A stretch of 64,000 bases of DNA from Palsa-1392 sp036490335 (GTDB lineage Bacteria > Verrucomicrobiota > Verrucomicrobiia > Chthoniobacterales > UBA10450). The stretch covers positions 44,465 through 108,464 of the forward strand of contig DASXEB010000003.1 in the NCBI GenBank assembly GCA_036490335.1, read 5' to 3'. The notes under the pieces were generated by a model. The model was given only the letters and a program-made list of their open reading frames with translations, did not search any database and was not told the DNA's origin. A program made the position numbers and the translations under genes. Below are positions 44,841 through 53,698 of this stretch, piece by piece; position 1 is the first letter of the stretch, and every line of letters starts with the position of its first letter.

Positions 44841-45416
44841 ATTTTCCTTGCGCAAAATCTCGCGGTGCTGCCAGAGGTAGCCGAGGCCGGAGTAAATCGT
44901 CAGGCAGATCATCACCCAGAGCAGCGCGCCCCCACCGTAACGCCAGCAATCCTGCCACCAGACCGTTTCAACTGCCGGCGGCTGCAATTCGCCGATCGCA
45001 AGCAACGCGAGAAAATAAACCGCGGTCGCGATTTGCCAGGAGGTCTTGTGCTTGCCGAGCTTTTCCGCCGGCAAAACGACTCCGTCCGACGAAGCGAGCA
45101 ATCGCAGGCCGGTGATTAAAAAATCGCGCGCCACCACCACGGTCGCCATCCACGCCGGCACCGCGCCGATCGGCACGAGGCAGATGAACGCGGCCGCCAT
45201 CATCACCTTGTCCACCAGCGGATCCATCAACTTCCCGAATTTCGTGATCACCCCGTATCGCCGCGCGATTTCGCCGTCGAAATAATCGCTCACGCCCGCG
45301 GCCACGAAAAGCCCCAGCGCCGCGGTCCGTCCGTAAGTCCAGCGCGAGCTGAGTGCGATCACGAAAAGCACCGTCAACACGAGCCGGCCAAGCGTGAGAC
45401 GGTTTGCCCAGTTCAT
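44835..45416 (-). CDS. pgsA: CDP-diacylglycerol-glycerol-3-phosphate 3-phosphatidyltransferase
   Basis: 193 aa inner-membrane enzyme that makes phosphatidylglycerol phosphate. The CDP-alcohol phosphatidyltransferase signature DG-x2-AR-x8-G-x3-D-x3-D is seen in DYFDGEIARRYG and KLMDPLVDKV. About five or six transmembrane helices follow. The length is standard. It overlaps moaE by 4 nt at its start (ATGA), so the two are co-transcribed although they have no shared pathway. Confidence 0.92.
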   Translation of the reverse strand: MNWANRLTLGRLVLTVLFVIALSSRWTYGRTAALGLFVAAGVSDYFDGEIARRYGVITKFGKLMDPLVDKVMMAAAFICLVPIGAVPAWMATVVVARDFLITGLRLLASSDGVVLPAEKLGKHKTSWQIATAVYFLALLAIGELQPPAVETVWWQDCWRYGGGALLWVMICLTIYSGLGYLWQHREILRKENA

Positions 45417-45850
45417 TTCGTCGCGCGCGAAAGCTGCCGCGCGCTCTGCTCGCGCCTAACGAAAAGCGGCCGCTTCCAAATCGGCACTTTCTGTTTCAAC
45501 TCCGCGATGATCCACTGCGCGCCGTCAAAAGCCGCCTGCCGATGCGCACTCGTTAGGCGCAGAAAGAGCGATGCTTCACCGGCCGCGACGAAGCCGACGC
45601 GATGCCGCAGAATGACTTCCTCGACGCCGAATTTCTCCCGCGCCTCTGCGGCGATTTTTTCCAGTTGATGCTGCGCCATCGCGGCGTGCGCTTCGTACTC
45701 GATCCCGGAAATTTCGCGGCCGTCTTCGAGCGGGCGCACCACTCCCCAAAAATCGACGATCGCACCGGCTGGGTCGCGCCATTCGTTAGGCAAAGCGGTC
45801 AGCGGCGCGGTCGTGATCAGGATTTGCGAATTCCAAATTGCCATCTGCAC
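45413..45850 (-). CDS. moaE: Molybdopterin synthase catalytic subunit MoaE
   Basis: 145 aa. Conserved parts are GIEYEAHAAMAQHQL, RHRVGFVAAGEASLFL, SAHRQAAFDGAQWIIAELK and KVPIWKR, which holds the catalytic lysines that take sulfur from the MoaD thiocarboxylate. It joins precursor Z to form molybdopterin in the cytoplasm. No moaD, moaA, moaC or moeA is nearby, so partners must lie elsewhere. It is divergent from gnd with a 56-bp gap. Confidence 0.88.
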   Translation of the reverse strand: MQMAIWNSQILITTAPLTALPNEWRDPAGAIVDFWGVVRPLEDGREISGIEYEAHAAMAQHQLEKIAAEAREKFGVEEVILRHRVGFVAAGEASLFLRLTSAHRQAAFDGAQWIIAELKQKVPIWKRPLFVRREQSARQLSRATK

Positions 45851-45906
45851 CGTGCGAGCCGTAAGGTGTTGGCTTCCGCGTCGCGGTCATTCAGGAGATA
45901 CCGAAA

Positions 45907-47391
45907 ATGCAGACGAATCAATGTGATATTGGCCTCATCGGCCTCGCCGTCATGGGCGAAAATCTTGTCCTCAACATGGAATCGAAAGGTTTCAGCGTCG
46001 CGGTTTTCAATCGCACGACTGAAGTCACCGACAAGTTCGCGGCTAATCGCGGCAAAGGAAAAAACATCCAGCCGACTCGGACGATGGAAGAGTTCGTTAG
46101 GGCACTTTCCCGCCCGCGCAAGGCGATGATCATGGTCAAGGCCGGCGCGCCGGTCGACGCCGTCATCGGCCAGCTCGTGCCGCTTTTCGAAAAAGGCGAC
46201 GTCATCATCGACGGCGGCAATTCACTTTTCACCGACACGCAGCGCCGTTGCAAAGATCTCGAAGGCCGCGGCATTCATTTCGTCGGCTGCGGCGTTTCCG
46301 GCGGCGAAGAAGGCGCGCTCAAAGGCCCGTCGCTCATGCCCGGCGGCCCGCGCGCGTCCTGGGAAATTATCGCGCCGATTTTTCGCAAGATCGCCGCACA
46401 GGTCGATGGCGAGCCTTGCTGCCGTTACATGGGTCCGGACGGCGCCGGCCATTACGTGAAGATGGTGCACAACGGAATCGAGTACGGCGACATGCAGTTG
46501 ATCTGCGAAGCCTACGCGATTTTGAGCGGCGTTCTTGGCCTAACGACTAACGAACTCGCCGACATCTTCGCGGAATGGAATCGCGGCGATCTCGACAGCT
46601 ATCTCATCGACATCACCGCGCAGATCTTTCGCAAGCACGATCCCGACACCGGCAAGCCGATGGTCGATGTCATCCTCGACAAAGCCGGGCAAAAAGGCAC
46701 CGGCATCTGGACCCTGCAATCGGCCATCTCGCAATCGGTCGTCATCTCGACGATCAACGCCGCGGTCGAAGCGCGCGTTATTTCTTCGCGCAAAGACGAG
46801 CGGGTGAAAGCGTCGAAAATTTTGCCGCAACCGAAAGTCGAAAATTTCAGCGGCAACCGCGACGAACTCATCACTGCAGTGCGAGACGCGCTTTACGCGT
46901 CGAAAATTGTCTCCTACGCGCAGGGGATGGAATTGTTAGGCGCGGCCAGCAAACAATTTTCCTGGAACCTGAATTTCGGCGATATCGCCACGATCTGGCG
47001 CGGCGGCTGCATCATTCGCGCGAAATTTTTGAATCGTATCGTCGAAGCCTACGCCCGCGATCCGGGCCTGCCGAATTTGCTCCTCGATTCTTATTTCACC
47101 GACATCATCGCGAAGACGCAACACAACTGGCGCATCGCCGTCTCGACCGCGATCCTGCAAGGCGTGGCCGTGCCGGCTTTCAGCGCGTCGTTAGGCTACT
47201 TCGACAGTTTCCGGCAGGCGCGTCTGCCACAAAATCTGCTTCAGGCGCAGCGTGATTTTTTCGGCGCGCACACTTACGAGCGGGTGGACAAGCCGGGCGT
47301 TTTTCACACCGAATGGCTCGAGAGCGGAAAGCATCCGGAGGAGAAACCCGCCCAACCGAAGGAGCCGTCGAAACGTCACACCGGCGAGTAA
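45907..47391 (+). CDS. gnd: 6-phosphogluconate dehydrogenase, decarboxylating
   Basis: 494 aa, the long dimeric form. The N-terminal Rossmann motif is GLIGLAVMGENLVLNM; the substrate site is GCGVSGGEEGAL and the catalytic GPDGAGHYVKMVHNGIEYG with Lys and Glu. The conserved C-terminal RDFFGAHTYERVDKPG is present. It oxidises 6-phosphogluconate to ribulose 5-phosphate in the pentose phosphate pathway, with NADP+. ATG 45907 has AGGAGA upstream. The FmdB-like gene follows 6 nt later. Confidence 0.97.
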   Translation: MQTNQCDIGLIGLAVMGENLVLNMESKGFSVAVFNRTTEVTDKFAANRGKGKNIQPTRTMEEFVRALSRPRKAMIMVKAGAPVDAVIGQLVPLFEKGDVIIDGGNSLFTDTQRRCKDLEGRGIHFVGCGVSGGEEGALKGPSLMPGGPRASWEIIAPIFRKIAAQVDGEPCCRYMGPDGAGHYVKMVHNGIEYGDMQLICEAYAILSGVLGLTTNELADIFAEWNRGDLDSYLIDITAQIFRKHDPDTGKPMVDVILDKAGQKGTGIWTLQSAISQSVVISTINAAVEARVISSRKDERVKASKILPQPKVENFSGNRDELITAVRDALYASKIVSYAQGMELLGAASKQFSWNLNFGDIATIWRGGCIIRAKFLNRIVEAYARDPGLPNLLLDSYFTDIIAKTQHNWRIAVSTAILQGVAVPAFSASLGYFDSFRQARLPQNLLQAQRDFFGAHTYERVDKPGVFHTEWLESGKHPEEKPAQPKEPSKRHTGE

Positions 47392-47397
47392 TTCGTT

Positions 47398-47619
47398 ATG
47401 CCGATTTACGTTTACGAGACAACGGATTCGAAAAAGCCGGCGCGGCGATTTGAAGTGAAGCAGAGCATGAAGGACGAGCCGCTGCGGGTTGATCCCGAGA
47501 CGGGCGAACCAGTCCGGCGCGTCATCTCGGGCGGTTACGGGGTGCGCGTGGTGGGCGGATCCACCGGGCCTTCCGTCGGCTCGGTCGGCGGTTGCGGTCC
47601 GGGCTGCGGCTGTCACTGA
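47398..47619 (+). CDS. FmdB-like small regulatory protein without its zinc cysteines
   Basis: 73 aa. The frame MPIYVYETTDS...RRFEVKQSMKDEPL...GEPVRRVISGG matches the FmdB zinc-ribbon family ('MPxYEYxCxxCG...ISDDPL..CPxCG..VRRLIS') position for position. All four zinc-binding cysteines, however, are replaced (by Thr, Ser, Asp and Thr). Instead there is a Gly-rich tail with new cysteines (CGPGCGCH). It could bind metal there. It lies 6 nt after gnd and ends 9 nt before the convergent dnaE2. Confidence 0.72.
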   Translation: MPIYVYETTDSKKPARRFEVKQSMKDEPLRVDPETGEPVRRVISGGYGVRVVGGSTGPSVGSVGGCGPGCGCH

Positions 47620-47628
47620 TTGCCACGA

Positions 47629-50600
47629 CTAACGAAAATCGTGCGACTCGCTGCCCGCGAGTTGCTCGTGCGCGAGCGCGCAAATTTTTTGCGCCTTGAT
47701 CAGGACGACGTTTTCCCTGTTCTGCACCACACCTTCGATGATGAGAAACGGCTCTTCCGTGATCGTTAGGCGAAATTTTTCAAACAGGTCCGGCGTCACG
47801 ATCGCATTCGAAACGCCGGTCTCATCTTCCAGACTAATGAAGACAAAACCTTTCGCCGTCCCTGGCCGCTGACGACAAATCACGTTCCCGGAGATCTGCA
47901 CCGTCGAGCCGTGCCGCGCCCGCGCCAGATCGCTCGCCCGCCAGACATCCGGCAACTGCGCGCGCAACAATCGCATCGGATGCGGCCCGGTCGTTAGGTC
48001 CATCCCTTCGTAATCGGCCTGCACGCGCTCCGGTAGAGTCATCGCAGGTAGCGGTGATTTCTTTTTTCGCGCTGTCCCTCGGGAAGACTTTCGAATCAGC
48101 AAATCATCGTGTGGAATTTCCTCGACTTGCCAGAGCGCGTCACGCCGATGTTCCGCAAAACAATTCAGCGCGCCTAATAAAGCCAGCGCGCGTAATTCCT
48201 CTTTCGTTAGGCGAGCGCGCTTTCGAAAATCATCCAGCGAAGTAAAGCGCTCTGCATTTCGCGCGCGCAAAAATTCTTCCGCGTGCTCGCGACGCAATCC
48301 ATTCACGACACAAAGCCCAAGTCGGATGGTGTCGTTGGAAATCACGCTGCAATTCCAGTCTGATGTCTCCACACACACCGGCAGCGTCTTTACGCCGCGC
48401 CGGCGCGCATCTTTCACGAGTGTCGCCGGACTGTAAAATCCCATCGGCTGATTGTTGAGCAGGCTGGCGTAAAACTCTGGAGCGCGATGCACCTTCAAAT
48501 ACGCGCTGCCGTAAGCGAGAATCGCGAAACTGATCGCGTGCGATTCCGGAAATCCGTAAAGCGCGAACGACGTAATCGCCTGCATAATTTTTTCGATCAC
48601 CTCTGGGTCGAGATTTTTTCGCGCCATCGCCGCGCGCAATTTCACGCTCACTTTGTCCATCTCTGTCTGCGAGCGATGAAAACTGAGCGCGCGTCTCAAA
48701 TCCTCCGCTTCATCGCCGGAAAAATCGGCCACGACCATGGCGATCTTGAGCATCTGCTCCTGGAATAAGGGCACACCTTTGGTCCGCGCCAGAATCGGCC
48801 TGAGATCGGATTCCAAGTCTGGATGGAAATAAGTTTCTTTCTCACGTCCGGCGCGGCGCGCGAGATAAGGATGCACCATGTCGCCCTGGATCGGGCCGGG
48901 CCGAATGATCGCGACTTCGATCACAACATCGTAAAAGCATTCCGGCTTCAGTCGCGGCAACGTCGCCATTTGCGCGCGGCTTTCGATTTGGAAAACGCCG
49001 ATAGTGTCGGCTCTTTGCATCAACTCGTAAGTAGCCACGTCGTCTTTTGGAAGTTGCGCGAGATCAATCGGGCGGTTTCGTTCCGCACAAAGTTTCAACG
49101 CATCCTGCATGACCGACATCATGCCGAGACCTAACAAATCCACCTTCACGATGCCGAGGTCTGCGCAATCTTCCTTGTCCCATTGTGCGACGACGCGGCC
49201 GGGCATCGAGGCATTTTCCAGCGGCACGATTTTGCTCAGCCGATTCTGGCAAATGATCATCCCGCCGCTGTGCTGGCCGAGGTGTCGCGGCAAACCGCGC
49301 ATGGTCTGATACAGCCTAACGAATGCCGGCATGCGCGGGTGTTCGTTAGGCAAACCGGCGCGTTCGATCTGCGCTTCCAAGGCCAGCGTGTGCGGGAAAT
49401 CGCCGTTCGCGAAAAGATGGGAGAAGCGGTCGAGAATATTCGGCGAAAAATTCAGCGCCTTGCCGATCTCGCGCGCCGCACTTTTGCCGCGATAGGTGAT
49501 GACGTTCGCGGTCATGGCCGCTCCGTGTCGGCCGTAACGGCGATAAATTTCCTGGATGACTTTTTCCCGCCGATCGCCGCTCGGCAGATCGAGATCGATA
49601 TCAGGCCAGCCTTTACGGCTCTCGGTCAGAAAACGCTCGAAGACGAGCTTGTTCTTCACCGGATCGACCGGCGTAATTTCGAGACAAAAACAAACCGCGC
49701 TGTTCGCCGCGCTCCCGCGGCCCTGCACCATGATGTCGTTCTCGCGGCAAAAATTGACGATGTCCCAGACGATCAAAAAATAGCCGGCGAAACTAAGTTT
49801 GATGATGAGCGCGAGCTCGAACTCGATTTGTTTCCGCACTTTTTCGCTCAGTCGATCGTAACGACGACGCGCGCCTTCCCAAACCACGCGGGTCAGGAAC
49901 GCGTCCATCGATTCCTCAGTCGGAACCGGGTAGTCCGGGAAAGTGTAAATGCCGCCGCTCAACTCAAATTCCAGACGCTCTGCGACGCGTTCCGTGTTTG
50001 TGATCGCCGTCGGCAAATCGCGAAAGAGTGCGCGCATTTCCGCGTCGCTTTTCAAATGACGCTCGGCGTTTTTGGTCAGCAATTTTCCGGCGGCATCGAG
50101 ATGCGTGTGCTCGCGGATGCAGGTGAAAACATCGAGCGCTCCGCGGCCTGACGATGTCGCGTATTGCACCCCGTTTGTCGCGACCAGGAGCACGCCTAAC
50201 GAACTCGCGAGATCAACCAGTTCGCGATTGCGCTTTGCTTCACCACGAAGAAAATGGCGCTGAATTTCGACATAAACATTCTTTCGGCCTAACGAATCGA
50301 TAAGCCGCCGCACTTTCCCGGAAGAATTTCCGAGCGCGATCAATCCCTCGCCGAATTCCGCCAATTCGCTCCAACGCACCGCGCATTCGCCTTTCACCTC
50401 ACTGCGCAAATGCGCTTCGGTCAAAAGCGAGCAGAGATTCGCGTAACCGGCTTTTGTTTTCACCAGCACCGGCACGATGCTGCCCTCTTCCATCGTCAGC
50501 TCGCAGCCGACCAGGGGACGCACCTGCTGCTCTTGCGCGGCCTTCGCGAAACGCTGCGAACCGTAAACGCCGTTGCGATCGAGCAAGGCCAGAGCGGACA

Positions 50601-50697
50601 TTTTTAATTGCGCGGCGCGCTCAGTTAAATGCTTGGGAAACGAAGCGCCACGCAAAAAACTGAAGGCGCTGCAAGCGTGCAACTCGATGTAGGGCAT
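47629..50697 (-). CDS. dnaE2: Error-prone DNA polymerase III alpha-type (DnaE2)
   Basis: 1022 aa from ATG 50697, which overlaps the imuB-like stop as TGATG. The N-terminal PHP domain starts YIELHACSAFSFLRGAS. The polymerase core has PDIDLDLPSGDRREKV with catalytic aspartates. Helix-hairpin-helix and a C-terminal OB-fold (VQISGNVICRQRPGTAKG) follow. Length matches DnaE2, about 1,050 aa, rather than replicative DnaE. It does lesion bypass in the SOS-linked ImuA-ImuB-DnaE2 mutasome, and the partner gene directly upstream fits this role. Several octamer words occur. No imuA is visible. Confidence 0.93.
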   Translation of the reverse strand: MPYIELHACSAFSFLRGASFPKHLTERAAQLKMSALALLDRNGVYGSQRFAKAAQEQQVRPLVGCELTMEEGSIVPVLVKTKAGYANLCSLLTEAHLRSEVKGECAVRWSELAEFGEGLIALGNSSGKVRRLIDSLGRKNVYVEIQRHFLRGEAKRNRELVDLASSLGVLLVATNGVQYATSSGRGALDVFTCIREHTHLDAAGKLLTKNAERHLKSDAEMRALFRDLPTAITNTERVAERLEFELSGGIYTFPDYPVPTEESMDAFLTRVVWEGARRRYDRLSEKVRKQIEFELALIIKLSFAGYFLIVWDIVNFCRENDIMVQGRGSAANSAVCFCLEITPVDPVKNKLVFERFLTESRKGWPDIDLDLPSGDRREKVIQEIYRRYGRHGAAMTANVITYRGKSAAREIGKALNFSPNILDRFSHLFANGDFPHTLALEAQIERAGLPNEHPRMPAFVRLYQTMRGLPRHLGQHSGGMIICQNRLSKIVPLENASMPGRVVAQWDKEDCADLGIVKVDLLGLGMMSVMQDALKLCAERNRPIDLAQLPKDDVATYELMQRADTIGVFQIESRAQMATLPRLKPECFYDVVIEVAIIRPGPIQGDMVHPYLARRAGREKETYFHPDLESDLRPILARTKGVPLFQEQMLKIAMVVADFSGDEAEDLRRALSFHRSQTEMDKVSVKLRAAMARKNLDPEVIEKIMQAITSFALYGFPESHAISFAILAYGSAYLKVHRAPEFYASLLNNQPMGFYSPATLVKDARRRGVKTLPVCVETSDWNCSVISNDTIRLGLCVVNGLRREHAEEFLRARNAERFTSLDDFRKRARLTKEELRALALLGALNCFAEHRRDALWQVEEIPHDDLLIRKSSRGTARKKKSPLPAMTLPERVQADYEGMDLTTGPHPMRLLRAQLPDVWRASDLARARHGSTVQISGNVICRQRPGTAKGFVFISLEDETGVSNAIVTPDLFEKFRLTITEEPFLIIEGVVQNRENVVLIKAQKICALAHEQLAGSESHDFR

Positions 50698-51608
50698 CAG
50701 TCGTAAATGCCTTCGACGCGCCACTCGTTAGGCTGTTCGGCGATGCGATAAATCGAGCAACCTTCCAGTTGAGCATCCCATTCCGTGTGCACCCAGCTTT
50801 TTTCATCCCACCAATTCCCCGACGAGCGATAGGGTCCGGCCCTGGCGACGATTTTCGATCGAAGAACGGTGATCGATTTGCGCTGGCGCAAACGACGCAA
50901 GGCCGGACCAACTTTCGTCACGAGTTCGTTAGGCGACTCCGGCAGTTTCCAGACAAACGGCTCGAGATGGAATGAGTCCGGCCGATGCGAATCTTCCAGG
51001 ACCGGCGTGCCGACGCGATCCGCGCCTAACAATCCGGTCAGCCGCGTGAGAGTTTCGTGCAGCCGGCCCGGATCGCGCAACGGCGTCTCGAAAAGATCGA
51101 ATTGCTGCCGCGCCGGGCGCGTCGGCTGAACCGAGAGGGCGACGGCGACGATCGGCTGTTCGGCGCGAAAATTTTCGAAATGAGTCTGGAGAAGACGAAA
51201 TAAAATTTCCACCGAACGGGTCGGATGCGGAATCTCGAACTGATGCTGGTAGTCGGTTTTGTCGGCAAAGGTGAGTCGGAAAAAAAGCGCGCGCGCGACG
51301 AGATACTGCGCCGCGAGCCGGCGTGTGAGCTGATCGAGAAAACGCCGCAGAACGAAAAGAAGCGGCTCGGCGGTTTCGATTTCGTACTCGAACTCGATCG
51401 TTTCCTCGAAAGTTTCGGGCGGCCTAACGAGTCGAAGCAGGCGGTGGGAATTTCCGCTCGCCTGATCCCAAAGACGAAGCGCGTGCGGGCCGAGGTGGGC
51501 GCCGAGTTGGTCGCGCTCGAGAGCGGCGAGTTCGCCTAACGAATGGATTCCCCATTGATGGAGAATGCCGATGATGCGGGAAATTTCGGCGGCCGGCTCG
51601 CAGTCCAC
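50697..51608 (-). CDS. ImuB-like Y-family protein lacking the N-terminal palm domain
   Basis: 303 aa from GTG 51608. It begins at what is normally residue ~200 of ImuB: the helix-hairpin-helix ILHQWGIHSLGELAALERDQLG, then the little-finger-type region (EPLLFVLRRFLDQLTRRLAA) and the C-terminal ImuB part (GTPVLEDSHRPDSFHLEPF, and DEKSWVHTEWD near the end). ImuB is about 480-500 aa; the first 200, with the polymerase palm, are missing. An in-frame stop lies 18 nt upstream, so no longer frame exists. The 1-nt overlap with dnaE2 (TGATG) is intact. Either a truncated remnant or a short adaptor for DnaE2. Confidence 0.8.
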   Translation of the reverse strand: MDCEPAAEISRIIGILHQWGIHSLGELAALERDQLGAHLGPHALRLWDQASGNSHRLLRLVRPPETFEETIEFEYEIETAEPLLFVLRRFLDQLTRRLAAQYLVARALFFRLTFADKTDYQHQFEIPHPTRSVEILFRLLQTHFENFRAEQPIVAVALSVQPTRPARQQFDLFETPLRDPGRLHETLTRLTGLLGADRVGTPVLEDSHRPDSFHLEPFVWKLPESPNELVTKVGPALRRLRQRKSITVLRSKIVARAGPYRSSGNWWDEKSWVHTEWDAQLEGCSIYRIAEQPNEWRVEGIYD

Positions 51609-51613
51609 CGTGA

Positions 51614-51657
51614 AAAATAAAGCGGAGAGCGCCTATGTTCAATAGGACATATTGAAC
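51614..51657 (-). promoter_or_regulatory. Promoter and palindromic operator of the imuB-dnaE2 operon
   Basis: Arms GTTCAATA (51637-51644) and TATTGAAC (51650-51657) form a perfect 8-bp inverted repeat with a 5-base centre. On the minus strand TTGAAC (51642-51637) is a good -35, followed after 17 bp by TATTTT (51619-51614) as -10. The operator overlaps the -35, the usual place for a repressor. SOS control by LexA is expected for imuB-dnaE2, but the arms do not match the published verrucomicrobial LexA site, so the binder is uncertain. Confidence 0.5.
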
Positions 51658-51694
51658 GCCGCAAACTGTGCCGCCTTTTGCGACCGAAAAAAAC

Positions 51695-53650
51695 TTACCC
51701 GCCTGGATTCAGCAACTGGTTCTTGGTCTCGTCCGGCAAATCCGAATTCGCGATCCAGACCGAAGCATGCCCCGGGTCGGTCCGCAGCCACGAACGCGCG
51801 ATCGATTCCGTTCGGCTCTCGCGCAAACCGGCATCGTCAATCGTCGCCGCCCATTGCGCCGCTGCCTGCGGATCGGAACTGCTCAGCCGGCTCGTGAGCG
51901 CGCTGACCGCCTGATCGCGCGACGGCCCGGCGGGCAATTGCGCGACCCAGTTGGCCGCGTCCGCGGGATCGCTCCCGGCCCAGCGCGTGACCAGATTTGC
52001 GAAGACCTGCGTGCGCGTATTTCCCTCCGGAAACGAAGCCGCCCACGCCGTCGCCGCCTGCGGATCGGTCGTCATCCAACGAAGCACGATCGCATCCGCG
52101 GCCTGGATTTGTGCCGGGCCGGAAAGCTGGTTCGCCATTTGCGCGGCGCCGGCGGGATCGTTATCCGCCACGACGGAAATGATGCTCGGCAGAACCGTGT
52201 CGCGCGCAGCCGGCGACAAACTTTGCGCCCAGCCGAGCGCGGCCTGCGGATCGTTCTGCGCCCATTGGCTCGCGACCGTCTCGAGCATATTCCGGCGCGC
52301 ATCGCCAGTGGTCGCAGTGAGCGCGAATTGCGCCGCCGCCGCCGGATCGCTCTGACTCCATTGCGCAATGATCGGCTGGAGCGCGCCGTCGCGCGTCGCG
52401 CCCGCGGGAAGTTTCTGCGCCCAGGTCACAGCGATTTGCGGATCGTAATTGGCGAGCTGATTCGCGACCGCGCGCACGCCTTCCGCCTGCGCCGAACCAG
52501 CCGGCAGACCAGCGACGTAATCGGCCGCGGCGGTGGGATCGTTTTGCGCCCACGAGGACAAAATATTTTGCGTCGCGCGGTCGCGGCCTTCGCCCGTCGG
52601 CAGCGTGTGCATCCAGATGAGCGCCGCCTGCGGATCGTCGCGCGCCCAATGCTGCGCGATATTCGCCTCCGCCTGGTCGCGCGCCTGGCCCGCCGGCAGA
52701 ATGCCGATCACGCTCGCGGCTTTTTGCGGATCAGAAGTCGCCCAGTTCGCGATAATATTTTGCACGGCGTCGTTGCGCGCCGGACTCACCGGCAACGCGC
52801 TGGCCCAGGCGAAAGCCGCGCTCGCATCCTGGCTCGACCATGTCGCCGCGACGACCCGCAAGGCTTGGTCGCGTGCGTCGCCCGGCGGCATTTCCGCCGC
52901 GCGCGCCGAGGCCGTCGCCGGATCGAGTCGCGCCCAGTTTGAAAAAAGCGGCGAATAAATTCTGCGCGTCGCGGCCGAGGGCGGGAGCGTTTGCAAAAGC
53001 GCGAGCGCGGCCGGCGGATTTTGTTCCGCGAAAGCGAGCGCGACCGATTGCAAGGCGCGATCGCGGTCCGGCCCCGGCGTGAGCCGCAAGGCCCAGGCCT
53101 GCGCGGCGCTGCCATCGTGTTCCGCCCACGCGCGCACGACCGAGGTCACGGTCTCTTTGCGCTCCGAAATCGTGCCGGTCGTTTGCGCGTAGGCGAGCGC
53201 GTTCTGCGGCTCGACTTCGCCCCAGCGCGCGAAAAGCATCTCGGTCAGCGCAATTTTTCGCCGATCGTTAGGCAATTCCCGCACCGCCTCGATCACGGGA
53301 CGAATCTGGTGCGGATCGAGCCCATCGATCAGCTGACTCAACTCGACGTAACCGTGCCGTTGCGAGGAAAGGGCGAGCGCGTTTTTGATCCGCGCGATGA
53401 TCGCGTCGGTCGAAACCTTGCCCGGAGTTTGCGCGGCGGCTGCCTTCTGCGCTGCTTCATTCGCAGTTGTCGCATCTTCACTTGAAGAAAAATTGTCCGG
53501 CGAAGAATCCGACGCGCTAACCGCCGGCGCCGGCAAAACGTAACGATCGACCGCCAGACCAGCCGCAAATGCCGCCGCGGAAACGACGAGGAGCGCGACG
53601 ATCAACGGCTTCACAAAATCAAAACTAGTTTCAGTCCGGCGCGCGCTCAA
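51695..53650 (-). CDS. Membrane-anchored WA/DP helical repeat protein
   Basis: 651 aa. A single N-terminal transmembrane helix (about residues 13-32, FVKPLIVALLVVSAAAFAAG) is followed by a Ser/Ala/Thr linker and about 14-15 tandem repeats of ~32 residues with the consensus 'WAxxDPxAAxxWAxxLPxGxxRDxAxxxIxxx'. The repeats are two-helix units like TPR or Sel1 in look, and form a long solenoid probably in the periplasm. Family members are frequent in Verrucomicrobia; function is unknown. Only one octamer word is inside (around 53264). It lies upstream of the imuB operator, with its own stop at 51695. Confidence 0.8.
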   Translation of the reverse strand: MSARRTETSFDFVKPLIVALLVVSAAAFAAGLAVDRYVLPAPAVSASDSSPDNFSSSEDATTANEAAQKAAAAQTPGKVSTDAIIARIKNALALSSQRHGYVELSQLIDGLDPHQIRPVIEAVRELPNDRRKIALTEMLFARWGEVEPQNALAYAQTTGTISERKETVTSVVRAWAEHDGSAAQAWALRLTPGPDRDRALQSVALAFAEQNPPAALALLQTLPPSAATRRIYSPLFSNWARLDPATASARAAEMPPGDARDQALRVVAATWSSQDASAAFAWASALPVSPARNDAVQNIIANWATSDPQKAASVIGILPAGQARDQAEANIAQHWARDDPQAALIWMHTLPTGEGRDRATQNILSSWAQNDPTAAADYVAGLPAGSAQAEGVRAVANQLANYDPQIAVTWAQKLPAGATRDGALQPIIAQWSQSDPAAAAQFALTATTGDARRNMLETVASQWAQNDPQAALGWAQSLSPAARDTVLPSIISVVADNDPAGAAQMANQLSGPAQIQAADAIVLRWMTTDPQAATAWAASFPEGNTRTQVFANLVTRWAGSDPADAANWVAQLPAGPSRDQAVSALTSRLSSSDPQAAAQWAATIDDAGLRESRTESIARSWLRTDPGHASVWIANSDLPDETKNQLLNPGG

Positions 53651-53698
53651 CTCGCGCGTCCTGGCGAGATCATGAGTTCCTTGACTCGTTAGGCAAGC

